From Amycolatopsis azurea DSM 43854 (GTDB lineage: Bacteria; Actinomycetota; Actinomycetes; Mycobacteriales; Pseudonocardiaceae), in assembly GCF_001995215.1 (NCBI RefSeq), contig NZ_MUXN01000004.1:62193-126192 (forward strand): DNA of 64,000 nt, given 5' to 3'. A model generated the notes under the pieces. The model worked only from the letters and a program-made list of their open reading frames with translations. It ran no database searches and was not told the origin of the DNA. Below, in pieces: positions 20,733 through 28,836 of the stretch (positions are counted from its first letter, which is position 1; each line of letters opens with the position of its first letter). A program made the translations under genes and the position numbers.

Positions 20733-21674
20733 ATGAGAGCGGTGTGGTTGAAAGAGTTCGGCGGACCCGAAGTGCTCGTCGCCGGCGAGGCGCCCAATCC
20801 GGTCCCGGCGGCGGGCCAGGTCCTGGTCGAGGTGGCGTTCGCCAACATCACGTTCGTCGAGACGCAGTTCCGCGCCGGCGGGGGCGGGCCGTTCCGTGCC
20901 GAACCGCCGCTGATCCCCGGCAACGGCGTCGGCGGGGTGATCAGCGCGGTCGGCGAGGGGACCGATCTCGGCCTGGTCGGGAAGCGTGTCGTGACCTCGA
21001 CCGGTGGCTCAGGGGCGTACGCGGAACGGGTCGCTGTCGCCGCCGAGTCCGTCTTCGAGGTGCCGGACGGCCTGGCCCTCGACGCGGCGGTGGCGATCCT
21101 CGCCGACGGCCGCACGGCGACGGCGCTGGTGACGGCGGCGGGCATCCGGCCCGGGGAACGCGTACTGGTCGAGGCTGCGGCGGGTGGTGTCGGCGGGCTG
21201 ATCGTCCAGCTCGCCAAGGCCGCGGGCGCCGAGGTCGTCGGCGTGGCGGGTGGCCCGGCGAAGGTCGAGCACGTCCGGGAGCACGGGGCCGATCTGGCGG
21301 TCGACTACCGCGAACCGGACTGGGCGGCGAAGGCGGGCGAGGTCGACGTCGTGTTCGACGGGGTCGGCGGCGAGATCGGGACGACGTCGTTCGGTCTCCT
21401 CCGGCCGGGTGGCCGGATGCTGATCTTCGGGCTGTCGAGTGGTTCGTGGACGGAGGTGTCCGAAGAGGACGCCGCCGCGCGCGGGGTCACGGTGATCCGG
21501 GACCTCGGCGGACCGGCCGAGATGCGCGCGTTCACCGAGTCCGCGCTCGCCGAAGCCGCCGCCGGACGGCTGGAACCCGTGATCGGCCAGCGGTTCCCGC
21601 TCGACCGGGCGGCGGACGCGCACGCGGTCATGCAGTCGCGCGGCGCGATCGGCAAGACGGTGCTCGAGATCTGA
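20733..21674 (+). CDS. Zinc-independent alcohol dehydrogenase / NADPH:quinone reductase family protein
   Basis: The 313-residue MDR-family oxidoreductase starts MRAVWLKEFGGPEVLVAGEA. The N-terminal catalytic domain lacks the zinc-binding cysteines, as in QOR-type members. The Rossmann loop reads VEAAAGGVGGLIVQLAKAAGAEVVG (about 145-170), with the AAGGVG nucleotide motif of NADPH-linked quinone reductases. ATG at 20733 is chosen over the frame start at 20673 because homology starts there; no strong ribosome site is visible. The stop overlaps the next ATG (TGATG), so it is co-translated with a PPOX-fold protein. Physiological substrate unknown. Confidence 0.88.
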   Translation: MRAVWLKEFGGPEVLVAGEAPNPVPAAGQVLVEVAFANITFVETQFRAGGGGPFRAEPPLIPGNGVGGVISAVGEGTDLGLVGKRVVTSTGGSGAYAERVAVAAESVFEVPDGLALDAAVAILADGRTATALVTAAGIRPGERVLVEAAAGGVGGLIVQLAKAAGAEVVGVAGGPAKVEHVREHGADLAVDYREPDWAAKAGEVDVVFDGVGGEIGTTSFGLLRPGGRMLIFGLSSGSWTEVSEEDAAARGVTVIRDLGGPAEMRAFTESALAEAAAGRLEPVIGQRFPLDRAADAHAVMQSRGAIGKTVLEI

Positions 21675-22093
21675 TGTTCGACGTCGACGAATTCCTCGCC
21701 GGTCCGCTGACCGCCCGGGTCGCCACAACCGGGCCGACCGTGCGCCCGACCTGGTACCTCTGGGAGGACAGGGCCTTCTGGATCCTCACCGGACCGTGGG
21801 CGAAGCTGGCCGGTCTCGTCCGCGAGTCGCCGTCGATCGCGGTGACGGTCGACGTCTGTGACGTCGGCACCGGGACGGTGCGCCAGGTGCTCGCGCGCGG
21901 CGACGCGGAGGTGCTGCCGTTCGACGTCCCACGTGGACGGCGGCTGCTGAGCAGGTATCTCGGGTCCGGCGAGGACAAATGGGATGCGCGTTTTCTTTCT
22001 TACCTGCACGATGATCCGGAGAGCAAAGGGACGGTCTGGGTCCGGATGGTCCCGAAGCGATTCGTCGCCGACGACCTCGGTTATCGGGTATGA
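21674..22093 (+). CDS. Pyridoxamine 5'-phosphate oxidase-fold (PPOX/FDR) protein
   Basis: This 139-residue split-barrel protein is of the FMN- or F420-binding type. It starts MFDVDEFLAGPLTARVATTG, continues PTVRPTWYLWEDRAFWILTG, and ends VWVRMVPKRFVADDLGYRV, consistent with actinobacterial PPOX-class proteins that bind F420 or flavin. It overlaps the quinone-reductase gene by one base, suggesting a shared redox role. Cofactor choice cannot be settled by eye. Confidence 0.8.
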   Translation: MFDVDEFLAGPLTARVATTGPTVRPTWYLWEDRAFWILTGPWAKLAGLVRESPSIAVTVDVCDVGTGTVRQVLARGDAEVLPFDVPRGRRLLSRYLGSGEDKWDARFLSYLHDDPESKGTVWVRMVPKRFVADDLGYRV

Positions 22094-22210
22094 CGCACGG
22101 CCGCGTTCGCCGGGGGTGGACGCGGCCGTGCAACCTGCGGATCGGGAAATGCAGCACGATCGAGTCAAGATGTTGATCTTACTGGCCGGTAAGCTGCCAT
22201 TCTGTTCCGC

Positions 22211-22438
22211 ATGACAAATCAGGATTGGCGGCGGGAGCGGCGTGTCCGCACCGTCGACACCGAAGGCAATCCGGCCGATGTCGTCGTCGGCCTGGTCGAA
22301 ACCCCTGGACACGGCTACGAAGCCGCACTTCGGGTCGACGGTGGCCCCGGTGTTCTTTTGCCGCTTTACCCCGGTGCGGATCTGCTCGCCGCGGTACGGC
22401 AGACCATTGAGGACGGATATCGCGCCAGCGCACACTAA
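22211..22438 (+). CDS. Hypothetical 75-residue protein
   Basis: A short acidic protein beginning MTNQDWRRERRVRTVD and ending YRASAH. It has no transmembrane segment, cysteine or recognised motif; the middle (VVVGLVETPGHGYEAALRV) looks like a small beta-rich domain. ATG at 22211 follows 117 bp of non-coding DNA that includes the relatively A+T-rich TTGATCTTACTGG. A terminator hairpin sits ten bases after the stop, which supports a real single gene. Function unknown. Confidence 0.6.
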   Translation: MTNQDWRRERRVRTVDTEGNPADVVVGLVETPGHGYEAALRVDGGPGVLLPLYPGADLLAAVRQTIEDGYRASAH

Positions 22439-22448
22439 TCTGTCACAT

Positions 22449-22502
22449 GTCAGGAAAGGGTCTTTCGCGCCGGTTACTGGTCCCGAAAGACCCTTTCCTG
22501 AC
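22449..22502. terminator. Bidirectional hairpin terminator
   Basis: Nineteen-base arms, beginning GTCAGGAAAGGGTC and mirrored at 22484-22502, flank a 16-base loop. It separates the convergent 75-residue protein gene and the PucR regulator gene. Confidence 0.78.
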
Positions 22503-22566
22503 GTCTGCGCACAGTTCTGTCGCGCTACAAAGTGTTCATCAAGGAACAGTTTCTCGTGGAATGCCG

Positions 22567-24120
22567 TCAGCTCCAGCGCAGGGAAACGAGTTGCGTGATC
22601 AGTGCCAGCCGGACGTCGGGATCGTCGAGATCCAGCGGGACGAGATCGAGCAGCCGTCGCATGCGATATCTCAAGGTGTTGGGATGGATCCGAAGCTCTT
22701 TCGCGGCCGCGCGCGGGTCGCCGGGATGCCTCAGCCATTGGTAGAGCGTGTCGACGTAGCCGCTCTCGTGGGCTTCGTCGTGCGCGCGCAGCAAGCCGAG
22801 CGGTCCCAGTTCGGCCACCTTCGCGGTACTCGCCGCCGTCGCTCCGCGGTGCAGCGAAAGCGCCGTCCACGCCTCGTCGAAGACCACGACGCGGCCAGGC
22901 ACGAGCTTCGCGCGAAGGAGGCCCAGTGCCTCGTCGGCCTGAGCCCGCGACGTCGCGAGCTCACCGATTTCGCAGGCCGAACCCGCCGCCGCCCGCGGCG
23001 TCCCGCCCTTCCTCGACGAGGGCAGGGCTTCGAGCGCGGCCCGGAGTTCGTGCCAGCCGTCGCCGTCCGGCACGACGGCGTAGAGCACGCCGCCGAGTTC
23101 GGTGGCCACCGGCCGCCTGCCGACACCCTGTGAGATCCGTTCGAGAAGGGCGAGCCGCAGCCCCTCGTCGTCGCGGCCGTCGCCGCCGGAGACCTCGATG
23201 ACGACGACGCGGTGCGGCTCCTCGGACAGGTCCAGTTCCGCGATCGCCTTGCGCGGGCTGGCTTTTCCTTCGAGCACGGCGCGCAGGAGCTCGGCCGAGA
23301 CCCGGCGCTGGGAATCGGTGTGCGCGCGGCGGCGCAGCAGATGCAGCGCGACGACGGGCGCCGCGTCGGCGAACGCGGCGGCGCGTTCGTCGGAGACCGG
23401 GCCCGCGACGACCGCCCACATCGATCCCAGCAACTCGCCGCCCATCCGGATCGGCACGATGAGCCGGGGCAGCGTGCCGTCGCGCTGCGCGGGCACGAAG
23501 ATCGTCTGCCGTCCACGGGAAAGCTCGCGGAACACGCCTCGTGACCGGAACCGCGCGAGCACGTCGTCGGGGATGCGGCGGCCCATGATCGTGGACACGC
23601 GTGCCGAGTCGGTCAGGTCCTGCCGGGCCGAGTAGGCGAGCACCCGCGAGTTGGTGTCCTCGATCGTCACCGGCGCGTCGACCACCGAAGCGACGGCGTC
23701 CGCGAGCCGGAACAGGTCGCCGGAACCGGGGCCGCCACCGTCCTCCAGCGCGTCCGACTCGTCGGCCAGCGCGTCGAGGACCGTCCTGAGCAGCCAGACG
23801 AGCTGGGCCCACGACGTCGCCGAGCGCACTTCGATCAACGCGATGTCCGCCGACTTCGCCGCCCGCTTCACCGAAGGTTTCGCCGCGAGCGGCGGCTTCA
23901 GCAGCACCGCGGCGGCGCCTTTGGCCGCGCTCTGCTTCACGAGCTCCGCGGCTTCGGGCGTTTCGGTGATCGCGACGCCGAGGACGAGGTCACCCGCGGC
24001 GAGGGTGTTGCCGGGTTCGGCGATGACGACGTCGCCGACGGCGGGGGACTCCTCGGGGATCTGAAGGGCGTGCAGCAGTGTCGGGCCGACCCTGTCGACG
24101 ACACTGCGTACCGAAACCAT
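22567..24120 (-). CDS. PucR family transcriptional regulator
   Basis: The 517-residue protein has the PucR layout: an N-terminal PucR-type domain (about 1-125), a central GAF/GGDEF-like region (about 135-400) and a C-terminal helix-turn-helix (HTH_30) with HPNTLRYRMRRLLDLVPLDLDDP near residue 480. PucR-type proteins respond to nitrogen or amino-acid metabolites. ATG at 24120. It is transcribed away from the PadR/VOC pair and has no operon partner. Alanine dehydrogenase 2 kb downstream is a possible target by analogy with actinobacterial Ald activators. This is unproven here. Confidence 0.88.
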   Translation of the reverse strand: MVSVRSVVDRVGPTLLHALQIPEESPAVGDVVIAEPGNTLAAGDLVLGVAITETPEAAELVKQSAAKGAAAVLLKPPLAAKPSVKRAAKSADIALIEVRSATSWAQLVWLLRTVLDALADESDALEDGGGPGSGDLFRLADAVASVVDAPVTIEDTNSRVLAYSARQDLTDSARVSTIMGRRIPDDVLARFRSRGVFRELSRGRQTIFVPAQRDGTLPRLIVPIRMGGELLGSMWAVVAGPVSDERAAAFADAAPVVALHLLRRRAHTDSQRRVSAELLRAVLEGKASPRKAIAELDLSEEPHRVVVIEVSGGDGRDDEGLRLALLERISQGVGRRPVATELGGVLYAVVPDGDGWHELRAALEALPSSRKGGTPRAAAGSACEIGELATSRAQADEALGLLRAKLVPGRVVVFDEAWTALSLHRGATAASTAKVAELGPLGLLRAHDEAHESGYVDTLYQWLRHPGDPRAAAKELRIHPNTLRYRMRRLLDLVPLDLDDPDVRLALITQLVSLRWS

Positions 24121-24310
24121 GCCCTATTTTGCGCCCGCTGACGAAAACACGCCGAAGGGGCCGTAGCGAAGATCGCTCACTCAGGGCGTCGAGGTGCCCC
24201 TTCATCGCGTTTTCGTGGGCCTCCGGCCCAAAAGAGGCGGGCGCGGTGAAGTCTCCTCATCGCGCTGACGCGCTGCCCGAGGAGACGTCCGCCGGTCACG
24301 TGGGCACACG

Positions 24311-24748
24311 TCAGACCTCGGGCGGTGTCCTCGCGTCGATGTCTTCGGGCGTGAACCGCTCCCGTTTCGTCGTCAGTGCCCAGCGATGCCCGTCGGGATC
24401 GACGATCCGGCCGTAACGCTCACCGAAGAACATCTCCTCGACCGGCGCCTCCACCCGCGCTCCCGCGAACACCGCGCGCCGCACGAGGTCGTCCGGGTCC
24501 TCGGTCTCCAAGGTCAGCAGCATCGGTGTACCGCCGAGGGTCGACGGCGCGAGCGCGTCGAGCTGCGGGATCTCCTGGCTCACCAGCAGCCGCGCGTCGC
24601 CGACGGCGAGCTCGACGAACAGCACGACCCCGTTCGGCAACACGTTGCGGAACAGCTCCACGGCGCCGAACGCCTTGCCGTAGAAGAGAAGCGACGCGTC
24701 CACGTCCTTGACGAACAGATGCGGCGTCAGGCCGAGCGCCCGGTTCAC
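24311..24748 (-). CDS. VOC (glyoxalase/bleomycin-resistance fold) family protein, PhnB-like
   Basis: The 145-residue protein opens LTPHLFVKDVDASLLFYGKA and contains FFGERYGRIVDPDGHRWAL, the signature of the PhnB/YdcJ-like VOC subgroup with a glyoxalase fold. No catalytic role is assignable. The ATG overlaps the stop of the PadR gene (4 bp), so it is co-transcribed with the regulator and is probably part of its response unit together with the divergent VOC gene at 25162. Confidence 0.85.
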   Translation of the reverse strand: MNRALGLTPHLFVKDVDASLLFYGKAFGAVELFRNVLPNGVVLFVELAVGDARLLVSQEIPQLDALAPSTLGGTPMLLTLETEDPDDLVRRAVFAGARVEAPVEEMFFGERYGRIVDPDGHRWALTTKRERFTPEDIDARTPPEV

Positions 24749-25104
24749 GCCGACTCCGCCCGCTTCAGCAGCCCGGCCTGCCCGGCCACCGCGACGAGCC
24801 TGCTCAGGAACTCCGCCTCGCGGGCGGCCACTTCCCGGCCGGCCGGGGTCAGCCGGTAGTAGCGGCGGCGCGAGTCGTGCGGCTGGTCTTCGCTCTCGTC
24901 CTGGGCCTCTTCGACCAGGCCGTCGGCGACGAGCCGCGCGAGTGTCCGGTACAGCGTGCCGGGACCGAGCTGGGCGGCTCCACCGCTCACCGTGTCGACG
25001 AAACCCATGATCGCGTACCCGTGCGCGCGGCCGCCTCTGCCGTTCGCGAGCGCCAGCAGGGTCTGGAACGCCGCGGGGGTGAGCTGTGGGTTGCCGCCGG
25101 CCAT
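24745..25104 (-). CDS. PadR family transcriptional regulator
   Basis: The 119-residue winged-helix repressor carries PAAFQTLLALANGRGGRAHGYAI (helices 1-2), LGPGTLYRTLARLVADGLVEE (recognition helix and wing entry), then RRRYYRLTPAGREVAARE. These are classical PadR signatures. ATG at 25104 is preferred; the longer frame to 25182 would start inside the divergent gene's promoter. It is co-transcribed with a VOC gene and divergent from another; a palindrome in the shared promoter (25133-25147) is its likely operator. Effector unknown. Confidence 0.88.
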   Translation of the reverse strand: MAGGNPQLTPAAFQTLLALANGRGGRAHGYAIMGFVDTVSGGAAQLGPGTLYRTLARLVADGLVEEAQDESEDQPHDSRRRYYRLTPAGREVAAREAEFLSRLVAVAGQAGLLKRAESA

Positions 25105-25132
25105 GCGAGGAGCATACACTCCGATCTCGTTA

Positions 25133-25147
25133 TATCCATTTTGGATA
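25133..25147. promoter_or_regulatory. Putative PadR operator
   Basis: TATCC-ATTTT-GGATA is an inverted repeat in an A+T-rich island between the divergent PadR and VOC genes. It ends 14 bases before the GTG of the VOC gene, next to its AAGGAG ribosome site. Binding by PadR is inferred from position and symmetry. Confidence 0.5.
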
Positions 25148-25161
25148 CAAAGGAGCCGGAA

Positions 25162-25560
25162 GTGGCGATTAGAGGCGTGCACAAGATCGTCGTCGAGGTG
25201 AGCGATCAGGAGCGGGCGAAGAAGTTCTGGACCGAGGTCGTCGGATTCGAGGTCACCACCGACGCGCCGTACGGTGACGACGGGGGCCGATGGGTCGAGG
25301 TCACTTCAGCCGATGGGATGACGGCACTCGTCTTGAGCACCATGTCGGAGGACGCCAAGAACCCCGAGGTGCGCGACGAACTCCCGACGGCCAATTTCTT
25401 CTTCTACGCCGACGACATCGAGAAAACGTACGAAGAGCTCTCGTCGAAGGGGGTCGAGTTCCCGGCCCGCCCGGAGAAGCAGCCGTGGGGCTGGTGGGCG
25501 ATGTTCACCGATTCGGAGGGCAACCGGTTCGCCCTTTCGGAGCGGAATCCCACCTCCTGA
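25162..25560 (+). CDS. VOC family protein (glyoxalase fold)
   Basis: The 132-residue product starts VAIRGVHKIVVEVSDQERA and has RAKKFWTEVVGFEVTTD and MFTDSEGNRFALSER, a complete single VOC domain pair. GTG at 25162 is set by AAGGAG nine bases upstream. It is divergent from the PadR regulator and so probably under its control, for instance in detoxification of an aromatic or antibiotic ligand. The metal-ligand His/Glu set was not fully confirmed. Confidence 0.85.
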   Translation: MAIRGVHKIVVEVSDQERAKKFWTEVVGFEVTTDAPYGDDGGRWVEVTSADGMTALVLSTMSEDAKNPEVRDELPTANFFFYADDIEKTYEELSSKGVEFPARPEKQPWGWWAMFTDSEGNRFALSERNPTS

Positions 25561-25561
25561 G

Positions 25562-25627
25562 AGCGGTTGGGTGCTCCGTTCGGCGGAGCTAGCTTCGGTG
25601 GCAACAGCCGAAACCCCTTGAACCGCT
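25562..25627 (+). promoter_or_regulatory. Compact three-way-junction leader upstream of metY (riboswitch candidate)
   Basis: Closing stem P1 pairs AGCGGTT (25562-25568) with AACCGCT (25621-25627), extended by GGG/CCC. P2 is GCTCCG/CGGAGC (25573-25578 with 25584-25589). P3 is TTCGG/CCGAA (25594-25598 with 25608-25612) with loop TGGCAACAG. The AGGAG ribosome site of metY starts one base after P1, so folding could gate translation. metY genes are often under SAM riboswitches in actinobacteria, but this does not match the SAM-IV consensus I remember. Confidence 0.4.
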
Positions 25628-25639
25628 AGGAGAATCGCG

Positions 25640-26941
25640 ATGAGCGCGGACGGATGGTCGTTCGAGACCAAGCAGATCCACGCGGGTGCGGCCCCCGACA
25701 CCGCCACCGGCGCGCGGGCGACCCCGATCTACCAGACCACCTCGTACGTCTTCCGCGACACCCAGCACGGCGCCGACCTGTTCAGCCTCGCCGAGCCGGG
25801 CAACATCTACACCCGGATCAACAACCCCACACAGGACGTGCTGGAGCAGCGGCTCGCCGCGCTCGAGGGCGGTGTCGCGGCGCTGGCGTTCGCCTCCGGG
25901 ACCGCGGCGACGACGGCGGCCATCCTCAACATCGCGAACTCGGGTGACCACTTCGTCTCCAGCCCGTCGCTCTACGGCGGCACCTACAACCTCTTCCACT
26001 ACACGCTGCCGAAGCTCGGCATCGAGGTCTCGTTCGTCGAGGACCAGGACGACATCGAGCAGTGGAAGGCCGCGGTCCGGCCCAACACCAAGCTGTTCTT
26101 CGCCGAGACGCTGGCCAACCCGGGCAGCAACGTCCTCGACATCCGCAAGGTCGCCGACGCCGCGCACGAGGCCGGTGTCCCGCTGATCGTGGACAACACC
26201 GTGCCGACCCCGTACCTCGTCCGTCCGATCGAGCACGGCGCCGACGTCGTGGTCCACTCGGCGACCAAGTACCTCGGCGGGCACGGCACCACGGTCGCCG
26301 GTGTGCTGGTCGACGGCGGCACGTTCGACTTCGGCAAGGACCCGGCGCGGTTCCCGGGCTTCAACGAGGCCGACCCGAGCTACCACGGTCTCAAGTACTG
26401 GGAGGCCCTCGGGCCGGGCGCGTACGCGGCCAAGGCCCGCGTCCAGATCCTGCGCGACACCGGCGCCGCGATCGCGCCGTTGAACAGTTTCCTGATCCTG
26501 CAAGGGATCGAGACGCTGTCGCTGCGCCTGGAGCGGCACGTGTCCAACGCGCAGGCGCTGGCCGAATGGCTGGAGCAGCGTGACGAGGTCGAGAAGGTGT
26601 ACTACGCCGGACTGCCGTCGAGCCCGTACCACGAGGCCGCGAAGAAGTACCTGCCGAAGGGTGCCGGCGCGGTGCTGTCGTTCGACCTGCGGGGCGGCGT
26701 CGAAGCCGGACGGGCCTTTGTGGACGGTACGGAACTGCACAGCCAGCTGGTCAACATCGGCGACGTGCGCAGCCTGATCGTGCACCCCGCCTCGACGACG
26801 CACAGCCAGCTGACGCCGGAGGAGCAACTCGCCAGCGGTGTCACGCCGGGTCTCGTGCGGCTCGCCGTCGGCCTGGAAGGGATCGAGGACCTCAAGGCCG
26901 ACCTCGAGGCCGGATTCCGGGCGGCCAAGGCGGCTCTGTGA
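25640..26941 (+). CDS. metY: O-acetylhomoserine sulfhydrylase (aminocarboxypropyltransferase)
   Basis: A PLP enzyme that makes L-homocysteine from O-acetyl-L-homoserine and sulfide in methionine synthesis. The 433 residues match MetY length, longer than MetB/MetC. It starts WSFETKQIHAGAAPDTATGA. The PLP lysine lies in VHSATKYLGGHGTT, and the cofactor-binding SGTAATTAAIL segment is intact. ATG at 25640 follows AGGAG. Its stop overlaps the metX start (GTGA), so product and substrate enzymes are coupled. A folded leader precedes it. Confidence 0.95.
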   Translation: MSADGWSFETKQIHAGAAPDTATGARATPIYQTTSYVFRDTQHGADLFSLAEPGNIYTRINNPTQDVLEQRLAALEGGVAALAFASGTAATTAAILNIANSGDHFVSSPSLYGGTYNLFHYTLPKLGIEVSFVEDQDDIEQWKAAVRPNTKLFFAETLANPGSNVLDIRKVADAAHEAGVPLIVDNTVPTPYLVRPIEHGADVVVHSATKYLGGHGTTVAGVLVDGGTFDFGKDPARFPGFNEADPSYHGLKYWEALGPGAYAAKARVQILRDTGAAIAPLNSFLILQGIETLSLRLERHVSNAQALAEWLEQRDEVEKVYYAGLPSSPYHEAAKKYLPKGAGAVLSFDLRGGVEAGRAFVDGTELHSQLVNIGDVRSLIVHPASTTHSQLTPEEQLASGVTPGLVRLAVGLEGIEDLKADLEAGFRAAKAAL

Positions 26942-28059
26942 CCCAGGCACTGGATCCCCCTCCCGCCACCGGTGCGTGGCGGGAGGGGGATCCGCCCGGC
27001 AGGCGCCGGTTCGTCACCGGCTTCCAGCCGCTCGAAACCGGGCGCGAACTCCCGTTCACGCTCGCCTACGAGACTTGGGGGACGCTGAATTCCGGCGCCA
27101 CCAACGCGATCCTCGTCGAGCACGCCCTCACGGGGGACAGTCACGCCGTCGGACCGGCGGAGGAGGGCCACGTCAGCCCCGGCTGGTGGGACGGTCTGAT
27201 CGGGCCGGGCAAGGCGATCGACACGGACGCTTTCTTCGTGGTGGTCCCGAACGTGCTCGGAGGCTGCCAGGGTTCGACCGGTCCGTCCTCGGCACATCCG
27301 GACGGAAGTCTTTGGGGCAGCAGGTTTCCCGCCGTGACGGTCCGGGATCAGGTCGGTGCCGAGGTCGTCCTCGCGGACGCGCTGGGCATCGGCCGGTGGG
27401 CGGCGGTGCTCGGCGGTTCGATGGGCGGGATGCGCGCGCTGGAATGGGCGGTGAGCGAGCCCGAGCGGGTCGCGGCGCTGCTCGTGCTGGCGTCGACGGC
27501 GCAGGCGTCGGCGGACCAGATCGCCTGGGCCGCGCCGCAACTGCACGCCATCCGGTCCGATCCGGGCTGGCACGGCGGCGACTACCACGACGTCCCCGGC
27601 GGCGGTCCACACGCCGGTCTCGGCATCGCCCGCCGCATCGCGCACGCGACCTATCGCAGCGAAGCCGAGCTGGCGCAACGCTTCGGCCGGCGTCACCAAG
27701 ACGGCGAAGACCCGCTGCGCGGCGGCCGGTTCGCCGTCGAGTCCTATTTGGACCACCACGCCGGGAAGCTGTCCCGCCGGTTCGACGCCGGGAGCTACGT
27801 GGTGCTCACCGAGTCGATGAACACCCACGACGTCGGCCGCGGCCGGGGCGGCGTCGCGAACGCGCTCGGCCGGATCACCGCGCGTACGGTCGCCGCCGGG
27901 GTGGACAGTGACCGGCTCTACCCGCTGTACCAGTCGCGGGCGATCGCGGACGGGGTCGCCGGGGCCGAGTTCGCCGTCATCGGCTCGCCGTACGGGCACG
28001 ACTCGTTCCTGATCGAGACCGAGCAGATCGCGAAGCTGGTCAGGTCGCTGCTGGGTTAG
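26938..28059 (+). CDS. metX: Homoserine O-acetyltransferase
   Basis: Transfers acetyl from acetyl-CoA to homoserine, giving the MetY substrate. The 373-residue alpha/beta hydrolase has the nucleophile elbow GGSMGGMRALEW (Ser), the N-terminal HALTGDSHA oxyanion region, ESYLDHHAGKLSRRFDAGSY, and the C-terminal His in GSPYGHDSFL. The GTG overlaps the metY stop by four bases. Pathway: cytoplasmic methionine synthesis. Neither metH nor metE is in the window. Confidence 0.95.
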   Translation: MTQALDPPPATGAWREGDPPGRRRFVTGFQPLETGRELPFTLAYETWGTLNSGATNAILVEHALTGDSHAVGPAEEGHVSPGWWDGLIGPGKAIDTDAFFVVVPNVLGGCQGSTGPSSAHPDGSLWGSRFPAVTVRDQVGAEVVLADALGIGRWAAVLGGSMGGMRALEWAVSEPERVAALLVLASTAQASADQIAWAAPQLHAIRSDPGWHGGDYHDVPGGGPHAGLGIARRIAHATYRSEAELAQRFGRRHQDGEDPLRGGRFAVESYLDHHAGKLSRRFDAGSYVVLTESMNTHDVGRGRGGVANALGRITARTVAAGVDSDRLYPLYQSRAIADGVAGAEFAVIGSPYGHDSFLIETEQIAKLVRSLLG

Positions 28060-28087
28060 CCCCGCCGACCGCGCGGTGCGACATGCC

Positions 28088-28140
28088 GTTGTGAAAGCCG
28101 CTTTCGCAACGTTGAAGGTTGCGAAAGTAGCTTTCACAAC
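28088..28140. repeat. Type A intergenic palindrome, copy 2
   Basis: Same 23+7+23 architecture and same GTTGAAG centre as the copy at 12712. The outer arm reads GTTGTGAAAG on the left and CTTTCACAAC on the right, a compensatory C:G to T:A change relative to copy 1. It lies 28 bases after the metX stop. Confidence 0.8.
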
Positions 28141-28173
28141 GCGTTCCCGCCGGATCGCTTGCCCAGTCGCCGT

Positions 28174-28212
28174 CGCTCAGTGTCCCCAATGTCGCATTGG
28201 GGACACTGAGCG
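28174..28212. repeat. Type C palindrome (GTCCCCAATG hairpin)
   Basis: Eighteen-base arms starting CGCTCAGTGTCCCC pair perfectly around a TCG loop. A partial inverted echo, TGATGCGACATTGGG, follows at 28217-28231. It lies between the metX end and the next convergent gene and may act as a terminator. Confidence 0.65.
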
Positions 28213-28281
28213 TCCCTGATGCGACATTGGGAACCCGACCGGCTCCCGATTCGCTGACACCCGGCGCCCGCAGGACAGCGC

Positions 28282-28779
28282 CTAGTCCGCGACGGCGTCC
28301 GAGATCCAGGGCGCCACAGGCAGGTCCCGGTCCAGGCATTCCGCCGACAGCCGGATCGTCCACCTCAGCGCCTGCAGCACCAGGCTGTCCACCTCGTCCG
28401 GAGCGGCGTTGGCGAGCGCGATCTCGACCTGCTCCTGCGCGGCCTCGCTGTTGCCGTGCACCTCGGCCAGCAGCGTGCGCACGGCGGTCCGCACCGGAGG
28501 GTCCGCCTGGTCGATCGAGACCTCTTCACCGTCCTCGTCGAACACCTGCACCTTGACCGGGGCACTGCCGCCGTCACCGAGGGTCGACACCATGGCACTG
28601 CATTCGCCGAAGAGCATCATCACGAGCTCTTTGGTCTCTTCGGAGCGGGCCCGGGGCTCGACGGCGGTCGGCGTGAGCTCGTCGAGCGCCTCGGCGTCCT
28701 CCCCGAGGCTGATCGCCACGAGCGCACGCTGCGCCTTTTCGACGAGCCTCCGCTCGTACTCGCTCCTGTCCGGCTCCAC
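28282..28779 (-). CDS. Acidic hypothetical protein
   Basis: The product is about 165 residues starting VEPDRSEYERRLVEKAQRAL, helical and acidic, with VKVQVFDEDGEEVSIDQADPP in the middle. No signal peptide or membrane segment. GTG at 28779 is preferred because of TAGG upstream; GTG at 28794 would add five residues. It follows the TetR gene in the same direction with a 57-bp gap and may be read with it. I recognise no family and assign no function. Confidence 0.65.
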   Translation of the reverse strand: MEPDRSEYERRLVEKAQRALVAISLGEDAEALDELTPTAVEPRARSEETKELVMMLFGECSAMVSTLGDGGSAPVKVQVFDEDGEEVSIDQADPPVRTAVRTLLAEVHGNSEAAQEQVEIALANAAPDEVDSLVLQALRWTIRLSAECLDRDLPVAPWISDAVAD

Positions 28780-28836
28780 GTGCCTATCAAACACCAGAGG
28801 ACGGAAAAGTGGGGATAGGCCGAAACCCGGACGTGG

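Noticed and set aside
25562..25640. SAM-IV or SAM-I riboswitch assignment for the metY leader
   Set aside because: The sequence is too short and lacks the conserved core I remember for either class; only a generic structured leader can be claimed.
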